NCBI RefSeq assembly: GCF_051014445.1 | Contig: NC_135141.1 | Location: 930,001-994,000, forward strand | Direction: 5' to 3' | DNA length: 64,000 nucleotides | From: Colletes latitarsis | Taxonomy: Eukaryota > Arthropoda > Insecta > Hymenoptera > Colletidae | Shown: piece by piece, positions 13,053 through 26,500 of the stretch | Numbering within the stretch: position 1 is the stretch's first letter | Layout: every line of letters starts with the position of its first letter | Notes under the pieces: model-generated | Database searches by the model: none | What the model was told of the DNA's origin: nothing | The model's input: the letters and a program-made list of their open reading frames with translations, nothing else | Position numbers and translations under genes: made by a program

Positions 13053-16000
13053 GAAGGCGAAATCATGAGCCAGATGCGGGCATAACCCAGACCTAACCCA
13101 GTCCTAAGCGTTGTCATCCTCTAAAATATTGATCGAAACCAAGTTTAATGGACTGTTTCAGTGTGGTACCACATTACTACGTGATTCAAACCCGAGAAAA
13201 CCCAGGATCTGGCCAACAAGTATGCGAAGAACGCAAAATCATGAGCCAGATGCGGGCATAAGCCAGACCTAACCCAGACCTAACCGGTTTTATCCTGTAA
13301 AATATTGATCGAAACCAGCTTTAATTGACTGTTTCAATGTGGTTCAACATTACTACGTGATTCAAATTCCAGAAAACCCAGGATCTGGCCAACAAGTATG
13401 CGAAGAAGGCAATATCATGAGCCAGATGCGGGCATAACCCAGACCTAAGCCAGACCTAACCGGTGTCATCCTTTAAAATATTGATCGAAACCAAGTTTAA
13501 TGGACTGTTTCAGTGTGGTACCACATTACTACATGACTCAAACACGAAAAAACCCAGGATCTGGCCAACAAGTATGCGAAGAAGGCAAAATCATGAGCCA
13601 GATGCGGGCCTAACCCAGACCTAACCCAGACATTACCGGTTTTATCCTCCAAAATATTGATCGAAAACAAATTTAATGGACTGTTTCTGTGTGGTACCGC
13701 ATTACTACGTGATTCAAACCCGAAAAAACCCAGGATCTTGCCAACAAATATACTAAGAAGTCAAAATCATGAGCGAGATGCGGGCATATCCCAGACCTAA
13801 CCCAAACCTAACCGATTTTATCCTCTAAAATATTGATCGAAACCAGGTTTAGAGGACTGTTTCAGTGTGGTACCACATTACTACGTAACACAAACACGAA
13901 AAACCCCAGGATATGGCCAACAAGTATGCGAAGAAGGCGAAATCCTGAGCCACATGCGGGCATAACGCAGACCTAACCCAGACCTAACCGATTTTGTCCT
14001 CTAAAATATTGATCGAAAACAAATTTAATGGACTGTTTCTGTGTGGTACCGCATTACTACGTGATTCAAATCCGAAAAAACCCAGGATCTGGCCAACAAG
14101 TGTGCAAAGAAGGCAAAATCATGAGCCAGCTGCGGGCATAACCCAGACCTAACCCAGACCTAACAGGAGTTATCCTTTATAATATTGATCGAAACCAAGT
14201 TTAATGGACTGTTTCAGTGTGGTACCACATTACTACCTGATTCAAATCCGAAAAAACCCAGGATCTGGCCAACAAGTATGCAATGAAGGCAGATTCACGA
14301 GCCAGATGCGCGCATAACCCAGACCTAAACCAGACCTAACCGGTGCCATCCTCTAAAATATTGATAGAAACCAGCTTTAATTGACTGTTTCAATGTGGTT
14401 CAACATTACTACGTGATTCAAATTCGAGAAAACCGAGGATCTGGTCAACAAGTATGCGAAGAAGGCAAAATCATAAGCCAGATACGTGCATAACCCAGAC
14501 CTAATCCAGACCTAACCGGTTTTATCCTGTAAAATATTGATCGAAACCAGCTTTAATTGACTGTTTCAATGTGGTTCAACATTACTACGTGATCCAAATT
14601 CCAGAAAACACAGGATCTGGCCAACAAGTATGCGAAGAAGGCAAAATCATGAGCCAGATGCGGGCATCAGCCAGACCTAACCCAGACCTAACCGGTTTTA
14701 TCCTGTAAAATATTGATCGAAACCAGCTTTAATTGACTGTTTCAATGTGGTTCAACATTACTACGTGATTCAAATTCCAGAAAACCCAGGATCTGGCCAA
14801 CAAGTATGCGAAGAAGGCAATATCATGAGCCAGATGTGGGCATAAGCCAGACCTAACCGGTTTTGTCCTCTAAAATCTTGATCGAATTCAGGTTTAATTG
14901 ACTGTTACCGTGTGGTGCCATATTACTATCTGATTCAAATCCGAAAAAACCCAGGATCTGGCCAACAAGTATGCAAAGAAGGCGAAATCATGAGCCAGAT
15001 GCGGGCATAACCCAGACCTAACCCAGACCTAAGCGTTGTCATCCTCTAAAATATTGATCGAAACCAAGTTTAATGGACTGTTTCAGTGTGGTACCACATT
15101 ACTACGTGATTCAAACCCGAGAAAACCCAGGATCTGGCCAACAAGTATGCGAAGAAGGCAAAATCATGAGCCAGATGCGGGCATAAGCCAGACCTAACCC
15201 AGACCTAACCGGTTTTATCCTGTAAAATATTGATCGAAACCAGCTTTAATTGACTGTTTCAATGTGGTTCAACATTACTACGTGATTCAAATTCCAGAAA
15301 ACCCAGGATCTGGCCAACAAGTATGCGAAGAAGGCAATATCATGAGCCAGATGTGGGCATAAGCCAGACCAAACCCAGACCTAACCGGTTTTATCTTCTA
15401 AAATATTGATCGAAACCAGATTTTATTGACTGCTACTGTGTGGTACCACATTACTACGTGATTCAAACCCGAAAAATCCCAGGATGTAGCCAGCAAGTAT
15501 GCGAAGAAGGCAAAATCATGAGCCAGATGCGGGCATAACCCAGACCTAAGCCAGACCTAACCGGTGTCATCCTTTAAAATATTGATCGAAACCAAGTTTA
15601 ATGGACTGTTTCAGTGTGGTACCACATTACTACATGACTCAAACACGAAAAAACCCAGGATCTGGCCAACAAGTATGCGAAGAAGGCAAAATCATGAGCC
15701 AGATGCGGGCCTAACCCAGACCTAACCCAGACATTACCGGTTTTATCCTCTAAAATATTGGTCGAAACCAGGTTTTATTGACTGTTACTGTGTGGTACCA
15801 CATTACTACGTGATTCAAATCCGAAAAAACCCAGGATCTGGCCAACAAGTATGCAAAGAAGGCAAAATCATGAGCCAGATGCACGCATAACCCGGACCTA
15901 ACCCAGACCTAACCGGTGTTATCCTCCAAAATATTGATCGAAAACAAATTTAATGGACTGTTTCTGTGTGGTACCGCATTACTACGTGACTCAAACCCGA

Positions 16001-16568
16001 AAAAACCCAGGATCTGGCCAACAAGTATGCGAAGAAGGCAAAATCATGAGCCGGATGCGGTCATAACCCAGACCTAACCGGTTTTGTCCTCTAAAATCTT
16101 GATCGAATTCAGGTTTAATTGACTGTTACCGTGTGGTGCCATATTACTATCTGATTCAAATCCGAAAAAACCCAGGATCTGGCCAACAAGTATGCAAAGA
16201 AGGCGAAATCATGAGCCAGATGCGGGCATAACCCAGACCTAACCCAGACCTAAGCGTTGTCATCCTCTAAAATATTGATCGAAACCAAGTTTAATGGACT
16301 GTTTCAGTGTGGTACCACATTACTACGTGATTCAAACCCGAGAAAACCCAGGATCTGGCCAACAAGTATGCGAAGAAGGCAAAATCATGAGCCAGATGCG
16401 GGCATAAGCCAGACCTAACCCAGACCTAACCGGTTTTATCCTGTAAAATATTGATCGAAACCAGCTTTAATTGACTGTTTCAATGTGGTTCAACATTACT
16501 ACGTGATTCAAATTCCAGAAAACCCAGGATCTGGCCAACAAGTATGCGAAGAAGGCAATATCATGAGC
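11930..16568. repeat. Block shared with 28855-33493 at offset 16,925 bp
   Basis: Markers CGAAAAAGCCCAGG (11961/28886), TAAAGTATTGATCG (12946/29871), GATCCAAATTCCAG (14591/31516) and GGTTTTGTCCTCTAAAATC (about 16080/33005) all give exactly 16,925 bp. I noticed no indels over about 4.6 kb. The left edge lies inside one monomer: this copy reads TGTTTCAGTGTGG where the other reads TGTTACCGTGTGG. The right edge is where the other copy skips the second of the 2442-bp units. Confidence 0.85.
14127..16568. repeat. 2442-bp 14-monomer higher-order unit, copy 1
   Basis: Fourteen monomers, twelve of 176 bp and two of 165 bp, total 2442 bp. Paired markers are TAACAGGAGTTATCC (14161/16603), GATCCAAATTCCAG (14591/17033) and CCGGTTTTGTCC (16078/18520). 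It abuts copy 2 directly. I noticed only isolated substitutions between copies, such as GGATCTGGTCAAC here against GGATCAGGTCAAC near 16881. Such high identity indicates a recent duplication, probably by unequal exchange between sister arrays. Confidence 0.88.
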
Positions 16569-19010
16569 CAGCTGCGGGCATAACCCAGACCTAACCCAGA
16601 CCTAACAGGAGTTATCCTTTATAATATTGATCGAAACCAAGTTTAATGGACTGTTTCAGTGTGGTACCACATTACTACCTGATTCAAATCCGAAAAAACC
16701 CAGGATCTGGCCAACAAGTATGCAATGAAGGCAGATTCACGAGCCAGATGCGCGCATAACCCAGACCTAAACCAGACCTAACCGGTGCCATCCTCTAAAA
16801 TATTGATAGAAACCAGCTTTAATTGACTGTTTCAATGTGGTTCAACATTACTACGTGATTCAAATTCGAGAAAACCGAGGATCAGGTCAACAAGTATGCG
16901 AAGAAGGCAAAATCATAAGCCAGATACGTGCATAACCCAGACCTAATCCAGACCTAACCGGTTTTATCCTGTAAAATATTGATCGAAACCAGCTTTAATT
17001 GACTGTTTCAATGTGGTTCAACATTACTACGTGATCCAAATTCCAGAAAACACAGGATCTGGCCAACAAGTATGCGAAGAAGGCAAAATCATGAGCCAGA
17101 TGCGGGCATCAGCCAGACCTAACCCAGACCTAACCGGTTTTATCCTGTAAAATATTGATCGAAACCAGCTTTAATTGACTGTTTCAATGTGGTTCAACAT
17201 TACTACGTGATTCAAATTCCAGAAAACCCAGGATCTGGCCAACAAGTATGCGAAGAAGGCAATATCATGAGCCAGATGTGGGCATAAGCCAGACCTAACC
17301 GGTTTTGTCCTCTAAAATCTTGATCGAATTCAGGTTTAATTGACTGTTACCGTGTGGTGCCATATTACTATCTGATTCAAATCCGAAAAAACCCAGGATC
17401 TGGCCAACAAGTATGCAAAGAAGGCGAAATCATGAGCCAGATGCGGGCATAACCCAGACCTAACCCAGACCTAAGCGTTGTCATCCTCTAAAATATTGAT
17501 CGAAACCAAGTTTAATGGACTGTTTCAGTGTGGTACCACATTACTACGTGATTCAAACCCGAGAAAACCCAGGATCTGGCCAACAAGTATGCGAAGAAGG
17601 CAAAATCATGAGCCAGATGCGGGCATAAGCCAGACCTAACCCAGACCTAACCGGTTTTATCCTGTAAAATATTGATCGAAACCAGCTTTAATTGACTGTT
17701 TCAATGTGGTTCAACATTACTACGTGATTCAAATTCCAGAAAACCCAGGATCTGGCCAACAAGTATGCGAAGAAGGCAATATCATGAGCCAGATGTGGGC
17801 ATAAGCCAGACCAAACCCAGACCTAACCGGTTTTATCTTCTAAAATATTGATCGAAACCAGATTTTATTGACTGCTACTGTGTGGTACCACATTACTACG
17901 TGATTCAAACCCGAAAAATCCCAGGATGTAGCCAGCAAGTATGCGAAGAAGGCAAAATCATGAGCCAGATGCGGGCATAACCCAGACCTAAGCCAGACCT
18001 AACCGGTGTCATCCTTTAAAATATTGATCGAAACCAAGTTTAATGGACTGTTTCAGTGTGGTACCACATTACTACATGACTCAAACACGAAAAAACCCAG
18101 GATCTGGCCAACAAGTATGCGAAGAAGGCAAAATCATGAGCCAGATGCGGGCCTAACCCAGACCTAACCCAGACATTACCGGTTTTATCCTCTAAAATAT
18201 TGGTCGAAACCAGGTTTTATTGACTGTTACTGTGTGGTACCACATTACTACGTGATTCAAATCCGAAAAAACCCAGGATCTGGCCAACAAGTATGCAAAG
18301 AAGGCAAAATCATGAGCCAGATGCACGCATAACCCGGACCTAACCCAGACCTAACCGGTGTTATCCTCCAAAATATTGATCGAAAACAAATTTAATGGAC
18401 TGTTTCTGTGTGGTACCGCATTACTACGTGACTCAAACCCGAAAAAACCCAGGATCTGGCCAACAAGTATGCGAAGAAGGCAAAATCATGAGCCGGATGC
18501 GGTCATAACCCAGACCTAACCGGTTTTGTCCTCTAAAATCTTGATCGAATTCAGGTTTAATTGACTGTTACCGTGTGGTGCCATATTACTATCTGATTCA
18601 AATCCGAAAAAACCCAGGATCTGGCCAACAAGTATGCAAAGAAGGCGAAATCATGAGCCAGATGCGGGCATAACCCAGACCTAACCCAGACCTAAGCGTT
18701 GTCATCCTCTAAAATATTGATCGAAACCAAGTTTAATGGACTGTTTCAGTGTGGTACCACATTACTACGTGATTCAAACCCGAGAAAACCCAGGATCTGG
18801 CCAACAAGTATGCGAAGAAGGCAAAATCATGAGCCAGATGCGGGCATAAGCCAGACCTAACCCAGACCTAACCGGTTTTATCCTGTAAAATATTGATCGA
18901 AACCAGCTTTAATTGACTGTTTCAATGTGGTTCAACATTACTACGTGATTCAAATTCCAGAAAACCCAGGATCTGGCCAACAAGTATGCGAAGAAGGCAA
19001 TATCATGAGC
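16569..19010. repeat. 2442-bp 14-monomer higher-order unit, copy 2
   Basis: This is the tandem partner of 14127-16568, aligned without visible indels. After 19010 the series departs (CAGATGCGGG instead of CAGCTGCGGG) and goes on to the 1572-bp units. In the second long copy of the array (28855 on) the corresponding place passes straight from the equivalent of 16568 to the equivalent of 19012, so that copy has one unit where this has two. Confidence 0.88.
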
Positions 19011-19218
19011 CAGATGCGGGCATAACCCAGACCTAAGCCAGACCTAACCGGTGTCATCCTTTAAAATATTGATCGAAACCAAGTTTAATGGACTGTTTCA
19101 GTGTGGTACCACATTACTACATGACTCAAACACGAAAAAACCCAGGATCTGGCCAACAAGTATGCGAAGAAGGCAAAATCATGAGCCAGATGCGGGCCTA
19201 ACCCAGACCTAAACCAGA

Positions 19219-20790
19219 CATTACCGGTTTTGTCCTCTAAAATATTGGTCGAAACCAGGTTTTATTGACTGTTACTGTGTGGTACCACATTACTACGTGA
19301 TTCAAATCCGAAAAAACCCAGGATCTGGCCAACAAGTATGCAAAGAAGGCAAAATCATGAGCCAGATGCGCGCATAACCCGGACCTAACCCAGACCTAAC
19401 CGGTGTTATCCTCCAAAATATTGATCGAAAACAAATTTAATGGACTGTTTCTGTGTGGTACCGCATTACTACGTGATTCAAACCCGAAAAAACCCAGGAT
19501 CTTGCCAACAAATATACTAAGAAGTCAAAATCATGAGCGAGATGCGGGCATATCCCAGACCTAACCCAAGCCTAACCGATTTTATCCTCTAAAATATTGA
19601 TCGAAACCAGGTTTAGTGGACTGTTTCTGTGTGGTACCACATTACTACGTAACACAAACACGAAAAACCCCAGGATATGGCCAACAAGTATGCGAAGAAG
19701 GCGAAATCCTGAGCCACATGCGGGCATAACGCAGACCTAACCCAGACCTAACCGATTTTGTCCTCTAAAATATTGATCGAAAACAAATTTAATGGACTGT
19801 TTCTGTGTGGTACCGCATTACTACGTGATTCAAATCCGAAAAAACCCAGGATCTGGCCAACAAGTGTGCAAAGAAGGCAAAATCATGAGCCAGCTGCGGG
19901 CATAACCCAGACCTAACCCAGACCTAACAGGTGTTATCCTTTAAAATATTGATCGAAACCAAGTTTAATGGACTGTTTCAGTGTGGTACCACATTACTAC
20001 CTGATTCAAATCCGAAAAAACCCAGGATCTGGCCAACAAGTATGCAATGAAGGCAGATTCACGAGCCAGATGCGCGCATAACCCAGACCTAAACCAGACC
20101 TAACCGGTGCCATCCTCTAAAATATTGATAGAAACCAGCTTTAATTGACTGTTTCAATGTGGTTCAACATTACTACGTGATTCAAATTCGAGAAAACCGA
20201 GGATCTGGTCAACAAGTATGCGAAGAAGGCAAAATCATAAGCCAGATACGTGCATAACCCAGACCTAATCCAGACCTAACCGGTTTTATCCTGTAAAATA
20301 TTGATCGAAACCAGCTTTAATTGACTGTTTCAATGTGGTTCAACATTACTACGTGATCCAAATTCCAGAAAACACAGGATCTGGCCAACAAGTATGCGAA
20401 GAAGGCAAAATCATGAGCCAGATGCGGGCATCAGCCAGACCTAACCCAGACCTAAGCGGTTTTATCCTCTAAAATATTCATCGAAACCAGCTTTAATTGA
20501 CTGTTTCAATGTGGTACAACATTACTACGTGATTCAAACCCGAAAAATTCAGGATGTAGCCAACAAGTATGCGAAGAAGGCAAAATCATGAGCCGGATGC
20601 GGTCATAACCCAGACCTAACCGGTTTTGTCCTCTAAAATCTTGATCGAATTCAGGTTTAATTGACTGTTACCGTGTGGTGCCATATTACTATCTGATTCA
20701 AATCCGAAAAAACCCAGGATCTGGCCAACAAGTATGCGAAGAAGGCAAAATCATGAGCCAGATGCGGGCCTAACCCAGACCTAACCCAGA
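19219..20790. repeat. 1572-bp 9-monomer higher-order unit, copy 1
   Basis: The unit is phased on CATTACCGG at 19219, 20791 and 22362. Nine monomers, one of them short, give about 1572 bp. It contains the GATCCAAATTCCAG monomer (20355), the ATGCGGGCATCAGCC monomer and an EcoRI-bearing short monomer (20647). Differences from copy 2 include CTAAACCAGACATTACCGG here and GGTTTTGTCC where copy 2 has GGTTTTATCC. Confidence 0.85.
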
Positions 20791-22361
20791 CATTACCGGT
20801 TTTATCCTCTAAAATATTGGTCGAAACCAGGTTTTATTGACTGTTACTGTGTGGTACCACATTACTACGTGATTCAAATCCGAAAAAACCCAGGATCTGG
20901 CCAACAAGTATGCAAAGAAGGCAAAATCATGAGCCAGATGCGCGCACCCCCTTACCTAACCCAGACCTAACCGGTGTTATCCTCCAAAATATTGATCGAA
21001 AACAAATTTAATGGACTGTTTCTGTGTGGTACCGCATTACTACGTGATTCAAACCCGAAAAAACCCAGGATCTTGCCAACAAATATACTAAGAAGTCAAA
21101 ATCATGAGCGAGATGCGGGCATATCCCAGACCTAACCCAAACCAAACCGATTTTATCCTCTAAAATATTGATCGAAACCAGGTTTAGTGGACTGTTTCAG
21201 TGTGGTACCACATTACTACGTAACACAAACACGAAAAACCCCAGGATATGGCCAACAAGTATGCGAAGAAGGCGAAATCCTGAGCCACATGCGGGCATAA
21301 CGCAGACCTAACCCAGACCTAACCGATTTTGTCCTCTAAAATATTGATCGAAAACAAATTTAATGGACTGTTTCTGTGTGGTACCGCATTACTACGTGAT
21401 TCAAATCCGAAAAAACCCAGGATCTGGCCAACAAGTGTGCAAAGAAGGCAAAATCATGAGCCAGCTGCGGGCATAACCCAGACCTAACCCAGACCTAACA
21501 GGTGTCATCCTTTAAAATATTGATCGAAACCAAGTTTAATGGACTGTTTCAGTGTGGTACCACATTACTACCTGATTCAAATCCGAAAAAACCCAGGATC
21601 TGGCCAACAAGTATGCAATGAAGGCAGATTCACGAGCCAGATGCGCGCATAACCCAGACCTAAACCAGACCTAACCGGTGCCATCCTCTAAAATATTGAT
21701 AGAAACCAGCTTTAATTGACTGTTTCAATGTGGTTCAACATTACTACGTGATTCAAATTCGAGAAAACCGAGGATCTGGTCAACAAGTATGCGAAGAAGG
21801 CAAAATCATAAGCCAGATACGTGCATAACCCAGACCTAATCCAGACCTAACCGGTTTTATCCTGTAAAATATTGATCGAAACCAGCTTTAATTGACTGTT
21901 TCAATGTGGTTCAACATTACTACGTGATCCAAATTCCAGAAAACACAGGATCTGGCCAACAAGTATGCGAAGAAGGCAAAATCATGAGCCAGATGCGGGC
22001 ATCAGCCAGACCTAACCCAGACCTAAGCGGTTTTATCCTCTAAAATATTCATCGAAACCAGCTTTAATTGACTGTTTCAATGTGGTACAACATTACTACG
22101 TGATTCAAACCCGAAAAATTCAGGATGTAGCCAACAAGTATGCGAAGAAGGCAAAATCATGAGCCGGATGCGGTCATAACCCAGACCTAACCGGTTTTGT
22201 CCTCTAAAATCTTGATCGAATTCAGGTTTAATTGACTGTTACCGTGTGGTGCCATATTACTATCTGATTCAAATCCGAAAAAACCCAGGATCTGGCCAAC
22301 AAGTATGCGAAGAAGGCAAAATCATGAGCCAGATGCGGGCCTAACCCAGACCTAACCCAGA
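20791..22361. repeat. 1571-bp 9-monomer higher-order unit, copy 2
   Basis: This is the tandem copy of the preceding unit, one base shorter because of the disturbed segment at about 20947-20953. Outside that segment the subtype series matches copies 1 and 3, with the GATCC marker at 21926 and an EcoRI site at 22218. It shares ACCCAAACCAAACCG (near 21137) with copy 3 (near 22708), where copy 1 has ACCCAAGCCTAACCG, so copies 2 and 3 are the closer pair. Confidence 0.85.
20947..20953. other. Anomalous base cluster inside an otherwise regular monomer
   Basis: The array expects CGCGCATAACCCGGACCTAA at this phase, as at about 22512 and 19369. Here it reads CGCGCACCCCCTTACCTAA, so eight bases (TAACCCGG) are replaced by seven (CCCCCTT), with no other change nearby. 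I saw no other monomer with this sequence. It explains why the surrounding unit is 1571 rather than 1572 bp. Candidates are an assembly or consensus error at a homopolymer, a patch seam, or a real complex mutation from error-prone repair. The sequence alone cannot separate these. Confidence 0.75.
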
Positions 22362-23515
22362 CATTACCGGTTTTATCCTCTAAAATATTGGTCGAAACCA
22401 GGTTTTATTGACTGTTACTGTGTGGTACCACATTACTACGTGATTCAAATCCGAAAAAACCCAGGATCTGGCCAACAAGTATGCAAAGAAGGCAAAATCA
22501 TGAGCCAGATGCGCGCATAACCCGGACCTAACCCAGACCTAACCGGTGTTATCCTCCAAAATATTGATCGAAAACAAATTTAATGGACTGTTTCTGTGTG
22601 GTACCGCATTACTACGTGATTCAAACCCGAAAAAACCCAGGATCTTGCCAACAAATATACTAAGAAGTCAAAATCATGAGCGAGATGCGGGCATATCCCA
22701 GACCTAACCCAAACCAAACCGATTTTATCCTCTAAAATATTGATCGAAACCAGGTTTAGTGGACTGTTTCAGTGTGGTACCACATTACTACGTAACACAA
22801 ACACGAAAAACCCCAGGATATGGCCAACAAGTATGCGAAGAAGGCGAAATCCTGAGCCACATGCGGGCATAACGCAGACCTAACCCAGACCTAACCGATT
22901 TTGTCCTCTAAAATATTGATCGAAAACAAATTTAATGGACTGTTTCTGTGTGGTACCGCATTACTACGTGATTCAAATCCGAAAAAACCCAGGATCTGGC
23001 CAACAAGTGTGCAAAGAAGGCAAAATCATGAGCCAGCTGCGGGCATAACCCAGACCTAACCCAGACCTAACAGGTGTCATCCTTTAAAATATTGATCGAA
23101 ACCAAGTTTAATGGACTGTTTCAGTGTGGTACCACATTACTACCTGATTCAAATCCGAAAAAACCCAGGATCTGGCCAACAAGTATGCAATGAAGGCAGA
23201 TTCACGAGCCAGATGCGCGCATAACCCAGACCTAAACCAGACCTAACCGGTGCCATCCTCTAAAATATTGATAGAAACCAGCTTTAATTGACTGTTTCAA
23301 TGTGGTTCAACATTACTACGTGATTCAAATTCGAGAAAACCGAGGATCTGGTCAACAAGTATGCGAAGAAGGCAAAATCATAAGCCAGATACGTGCATAA
23401 CCCAGACCTAATCCAGACCTAACCGGTTTTATCCTGTAAAATATTGATCGAAACCAGCTTTAATTGACTGTTTCAATGTGGTTCAACATTACTACGTGAT
23501 CCAAATTCCAGAAAA
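22362..23515. repeat. 1572-bp higher-order unit, partial copy 3
   Basis: The third copy of the 9-monomer series runs to the GATCCAAATTCCAG monomer at 23498, then departs: it reads GAAAACCCAGG and CAGATGTGGGCATAAGCCAG instead of GAAAACACAGG and CAGATGCGGGCATCAGCC. From about 22626 it is also the start of the second copy of block A, so the two higher-order systems overlap here. Confidence 0.8.
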
Positions 23516-26500
23516 CCCAGGATCTGGCCAACAAGTATGCGAAGAAGGCAAAATCATGAGCCAGATGTGGGCATAAGCCAGACCAAACCCAGACCTAACC
23601 GGTTTTATCTTCTAAAATATTGATCGAAACCAGATTTTAATGACTGCTACTGTGTGGTACCACATTACTACGTGATTCAAACCCGAAAAATCCCAGGATG
23701 TAGCCAGCAAGTATGCGAAGAAGGCAAAATCATGAGCCAGATGCGGGCATAACCCAGACCTAAACCAGACCTAACCGGTGTCATCCTTTAAAATATTGAT
23801 CGAAACCAAGTTTAATGGACTGTTTCAGTGTGGTACCACATTACTACCTGATTCAAATCCGAAAAACCCCAGGATATGGCCAACAAGTATGCGAAGAAGG
23901 CGAAATCCTGAGCCACATGCGGGCATAACGCAGACCTAACCCAGACCTAACCGATTTTGTCCTCTAAAATATTGATCGAAAACAAATTTAATGGACTGTT
24001 TATGTGTGGTACCGCATTACTACGTGATTCAAATCCGAAAAAACCCAGGATCTGGCCAACAAGTGTGCAAAGAAGGCAAAATCATGAGCCAGCTGCGGGC
24101 ATAACCCAGACCTAACCCAGACCTAACAGGTGTCATCCTTTAAAATATTGATCGAAACCAAGTTTAATGGACTGTTTCAGTGTGGTACCACATTACTACG
24201 TGACTCAAACCCGAAAAAACCCAGGATCTGTCCAACAAGTATGCGAAGAAGGCAAAATCATGAGCCAGATGCGGGCATCAGCCAGACCTAACCCAGACCT
24301 AAGCGGTTTTATCCTCTAAAATATTCATCGAAACCAGCTTTAATTGACTGTTTCAATGTGGTACAACATTACTACGTGATTCAAACTCGAAAAATTCAGG
24401 ATGTAGCCAACAAGTATGCGAAGAAGGCAAAATCATGAGCCGGATGCGGTCATAACCCAGACCTAACCGGTTTTGTCCTCTAAAATCTTGATCGAATTCA
24501 GGTTTAATTGACTGTTACCGTGTGGTGCCATATTACTATCTGATTCAAATCCGAAAAAACCCAGGATCTGGCCAACAAGTATGCAAAGAAGGCGAAATCA
24601 TGAGCCAGATGCGGGCTTAAACCAGACCTAACCGGTTTTATCCTCTAAAATATTGATCGAAACCAGGATTTATTGACTGTTACTGTGTGGTACCACATTA
24701 CTACGTGATTCAAATCCGAAAAAACCCTGGATCTGGCCAAGAAATATGCAAAGAAGGCGAAATCATGAGCCAGATGCGGGCATAACCCAGACCTAACCCA
24801 GACCTAACCGGTGTCATCCTTTAAAATATTGATCGAAACCAAGCTTAGTGGACTGTTTCAGTGTGGTACCACATTACTACGTAACTCAAACACGAAAAAA
24901 CCCAGGATCTGGCCAACAAGTATGCGAAGAAGGCAAAATCATGAGCCAGATGCGGGCATAACACAGACCTAACCCAGACCTAAGCGGTTTTATCCTCTAA
25001 AATATTCCTCGAAACCAGCTTTAATTGACTGTTTCAATGTGGTACAACATTACTACGTGATTCAAACCCGAAAAATTCAGGATGTAGCCAACAAGTATGC
25101 GAAGAAGGCAAAATCATGAGCCGGATGCGGTCATAACCCAGACCTAACCGGTTTTGTCCTCTAAAATATTGATCGAATTCAGGTTTAATTGACTGTTACC
25201 GTGTGGTGCCATATTACTATCTGATTCAAACCCGAAAAATCCCAGGATCTGGCCAACAAGTATGCAAAGAAGGCGAAATCATGAGCCAGATGCGGGCTTA
25301 AACCAGACCTAACCGGTTTTATCCTCTAAAATATTGATCGAAACCAGGATTTATTGACTGTTACCGTGTGGTACCACATTACTACGTGATTCAAATCCGA
25401 AAAAACCCAGGATCTGGCCAACAAGTATGCAAAGAACGCGAAGTCATGAGCCAGATGCAGGCATAACCCAGACCTAACCCAGACCTAACCGGTGTCATCC
25501 TTTAAAATATTGATCGAAACCAAGCTTAGTGGACTGTTTCAGTGTGGTACCACATTACTACGTAACTCAAACACGAAAAAACCCAGGATCTGGCCAACAA
25601 GTATGCGAAGAAGGCAAAATCATGAGCCAGATGCGGGCATAAGCCAGACCTAACCCAGACCTAACCGGTGTTATCCTCCAAAATATTGACCGAAACCAAA
25701 TTTAATGGACTGTTTCTGTGTGGTACCGCATTACTACGTGATTCAAACCCGAAAAAACCCAAGATCTGGCCAACAAATATACTAAGAAGTCAAAATCATG
25801 AGCGAGATGCGGGCATAACCCAGACCTACCCCAAACCTAACCGGTGTTATCCTCTAAAATATTGATCGAAACTAGGTTTAATTGACTGTTTCACTGTGGT
25901 ACCACATCACTACGTGATTGAAACTGGAAAAAACCCAGGATCTGGCCAACAAGAATGCGAAGAAGGCAAAATCATGAGCCAGATTCGGGCATGACTCAGA
26001 CCTAACCCAGACCTAACCGGTGTTATCCTTCAAAATATTGATCGAAACCAGGTTTAGTTGACTGTTTCGTTGTCGTACCGCATTACTACGCCATTCAAAC
26101 AGGGTAAAACCCAGGTTCTGGCCAACAAGGATGCGGAAAAGGTAAAATCATGTGCCAGATGCGGGCATTACGCAGACCTAACCCAGACCTAACCGGTGTT
26201 ATCCTCTAAAATGTGGATCGAAACCAGCTTTAATTGACTGTTTCAGTGTGGTACCACATTACTACGTGACTCAAATTCGAAAAAACCCAGGTTCTGGCTA
26301 ACAAGTATGCGAAGAAGGCAAAATCATGAGCCAGATGTGGGCATAAGCCGGACCTAACCGGTTTTATCCTCTAAAATATTGATCGAAACCAGGTTTAGTT
26401 GACTGTTTCGTTGTCGTACCGCATTACTACGCCATTCAAACAGGGTAAAACCCAGGTTCTGGCCAACAAGAATGCGGAAAAGGTAAAATCATGAGCCAGA

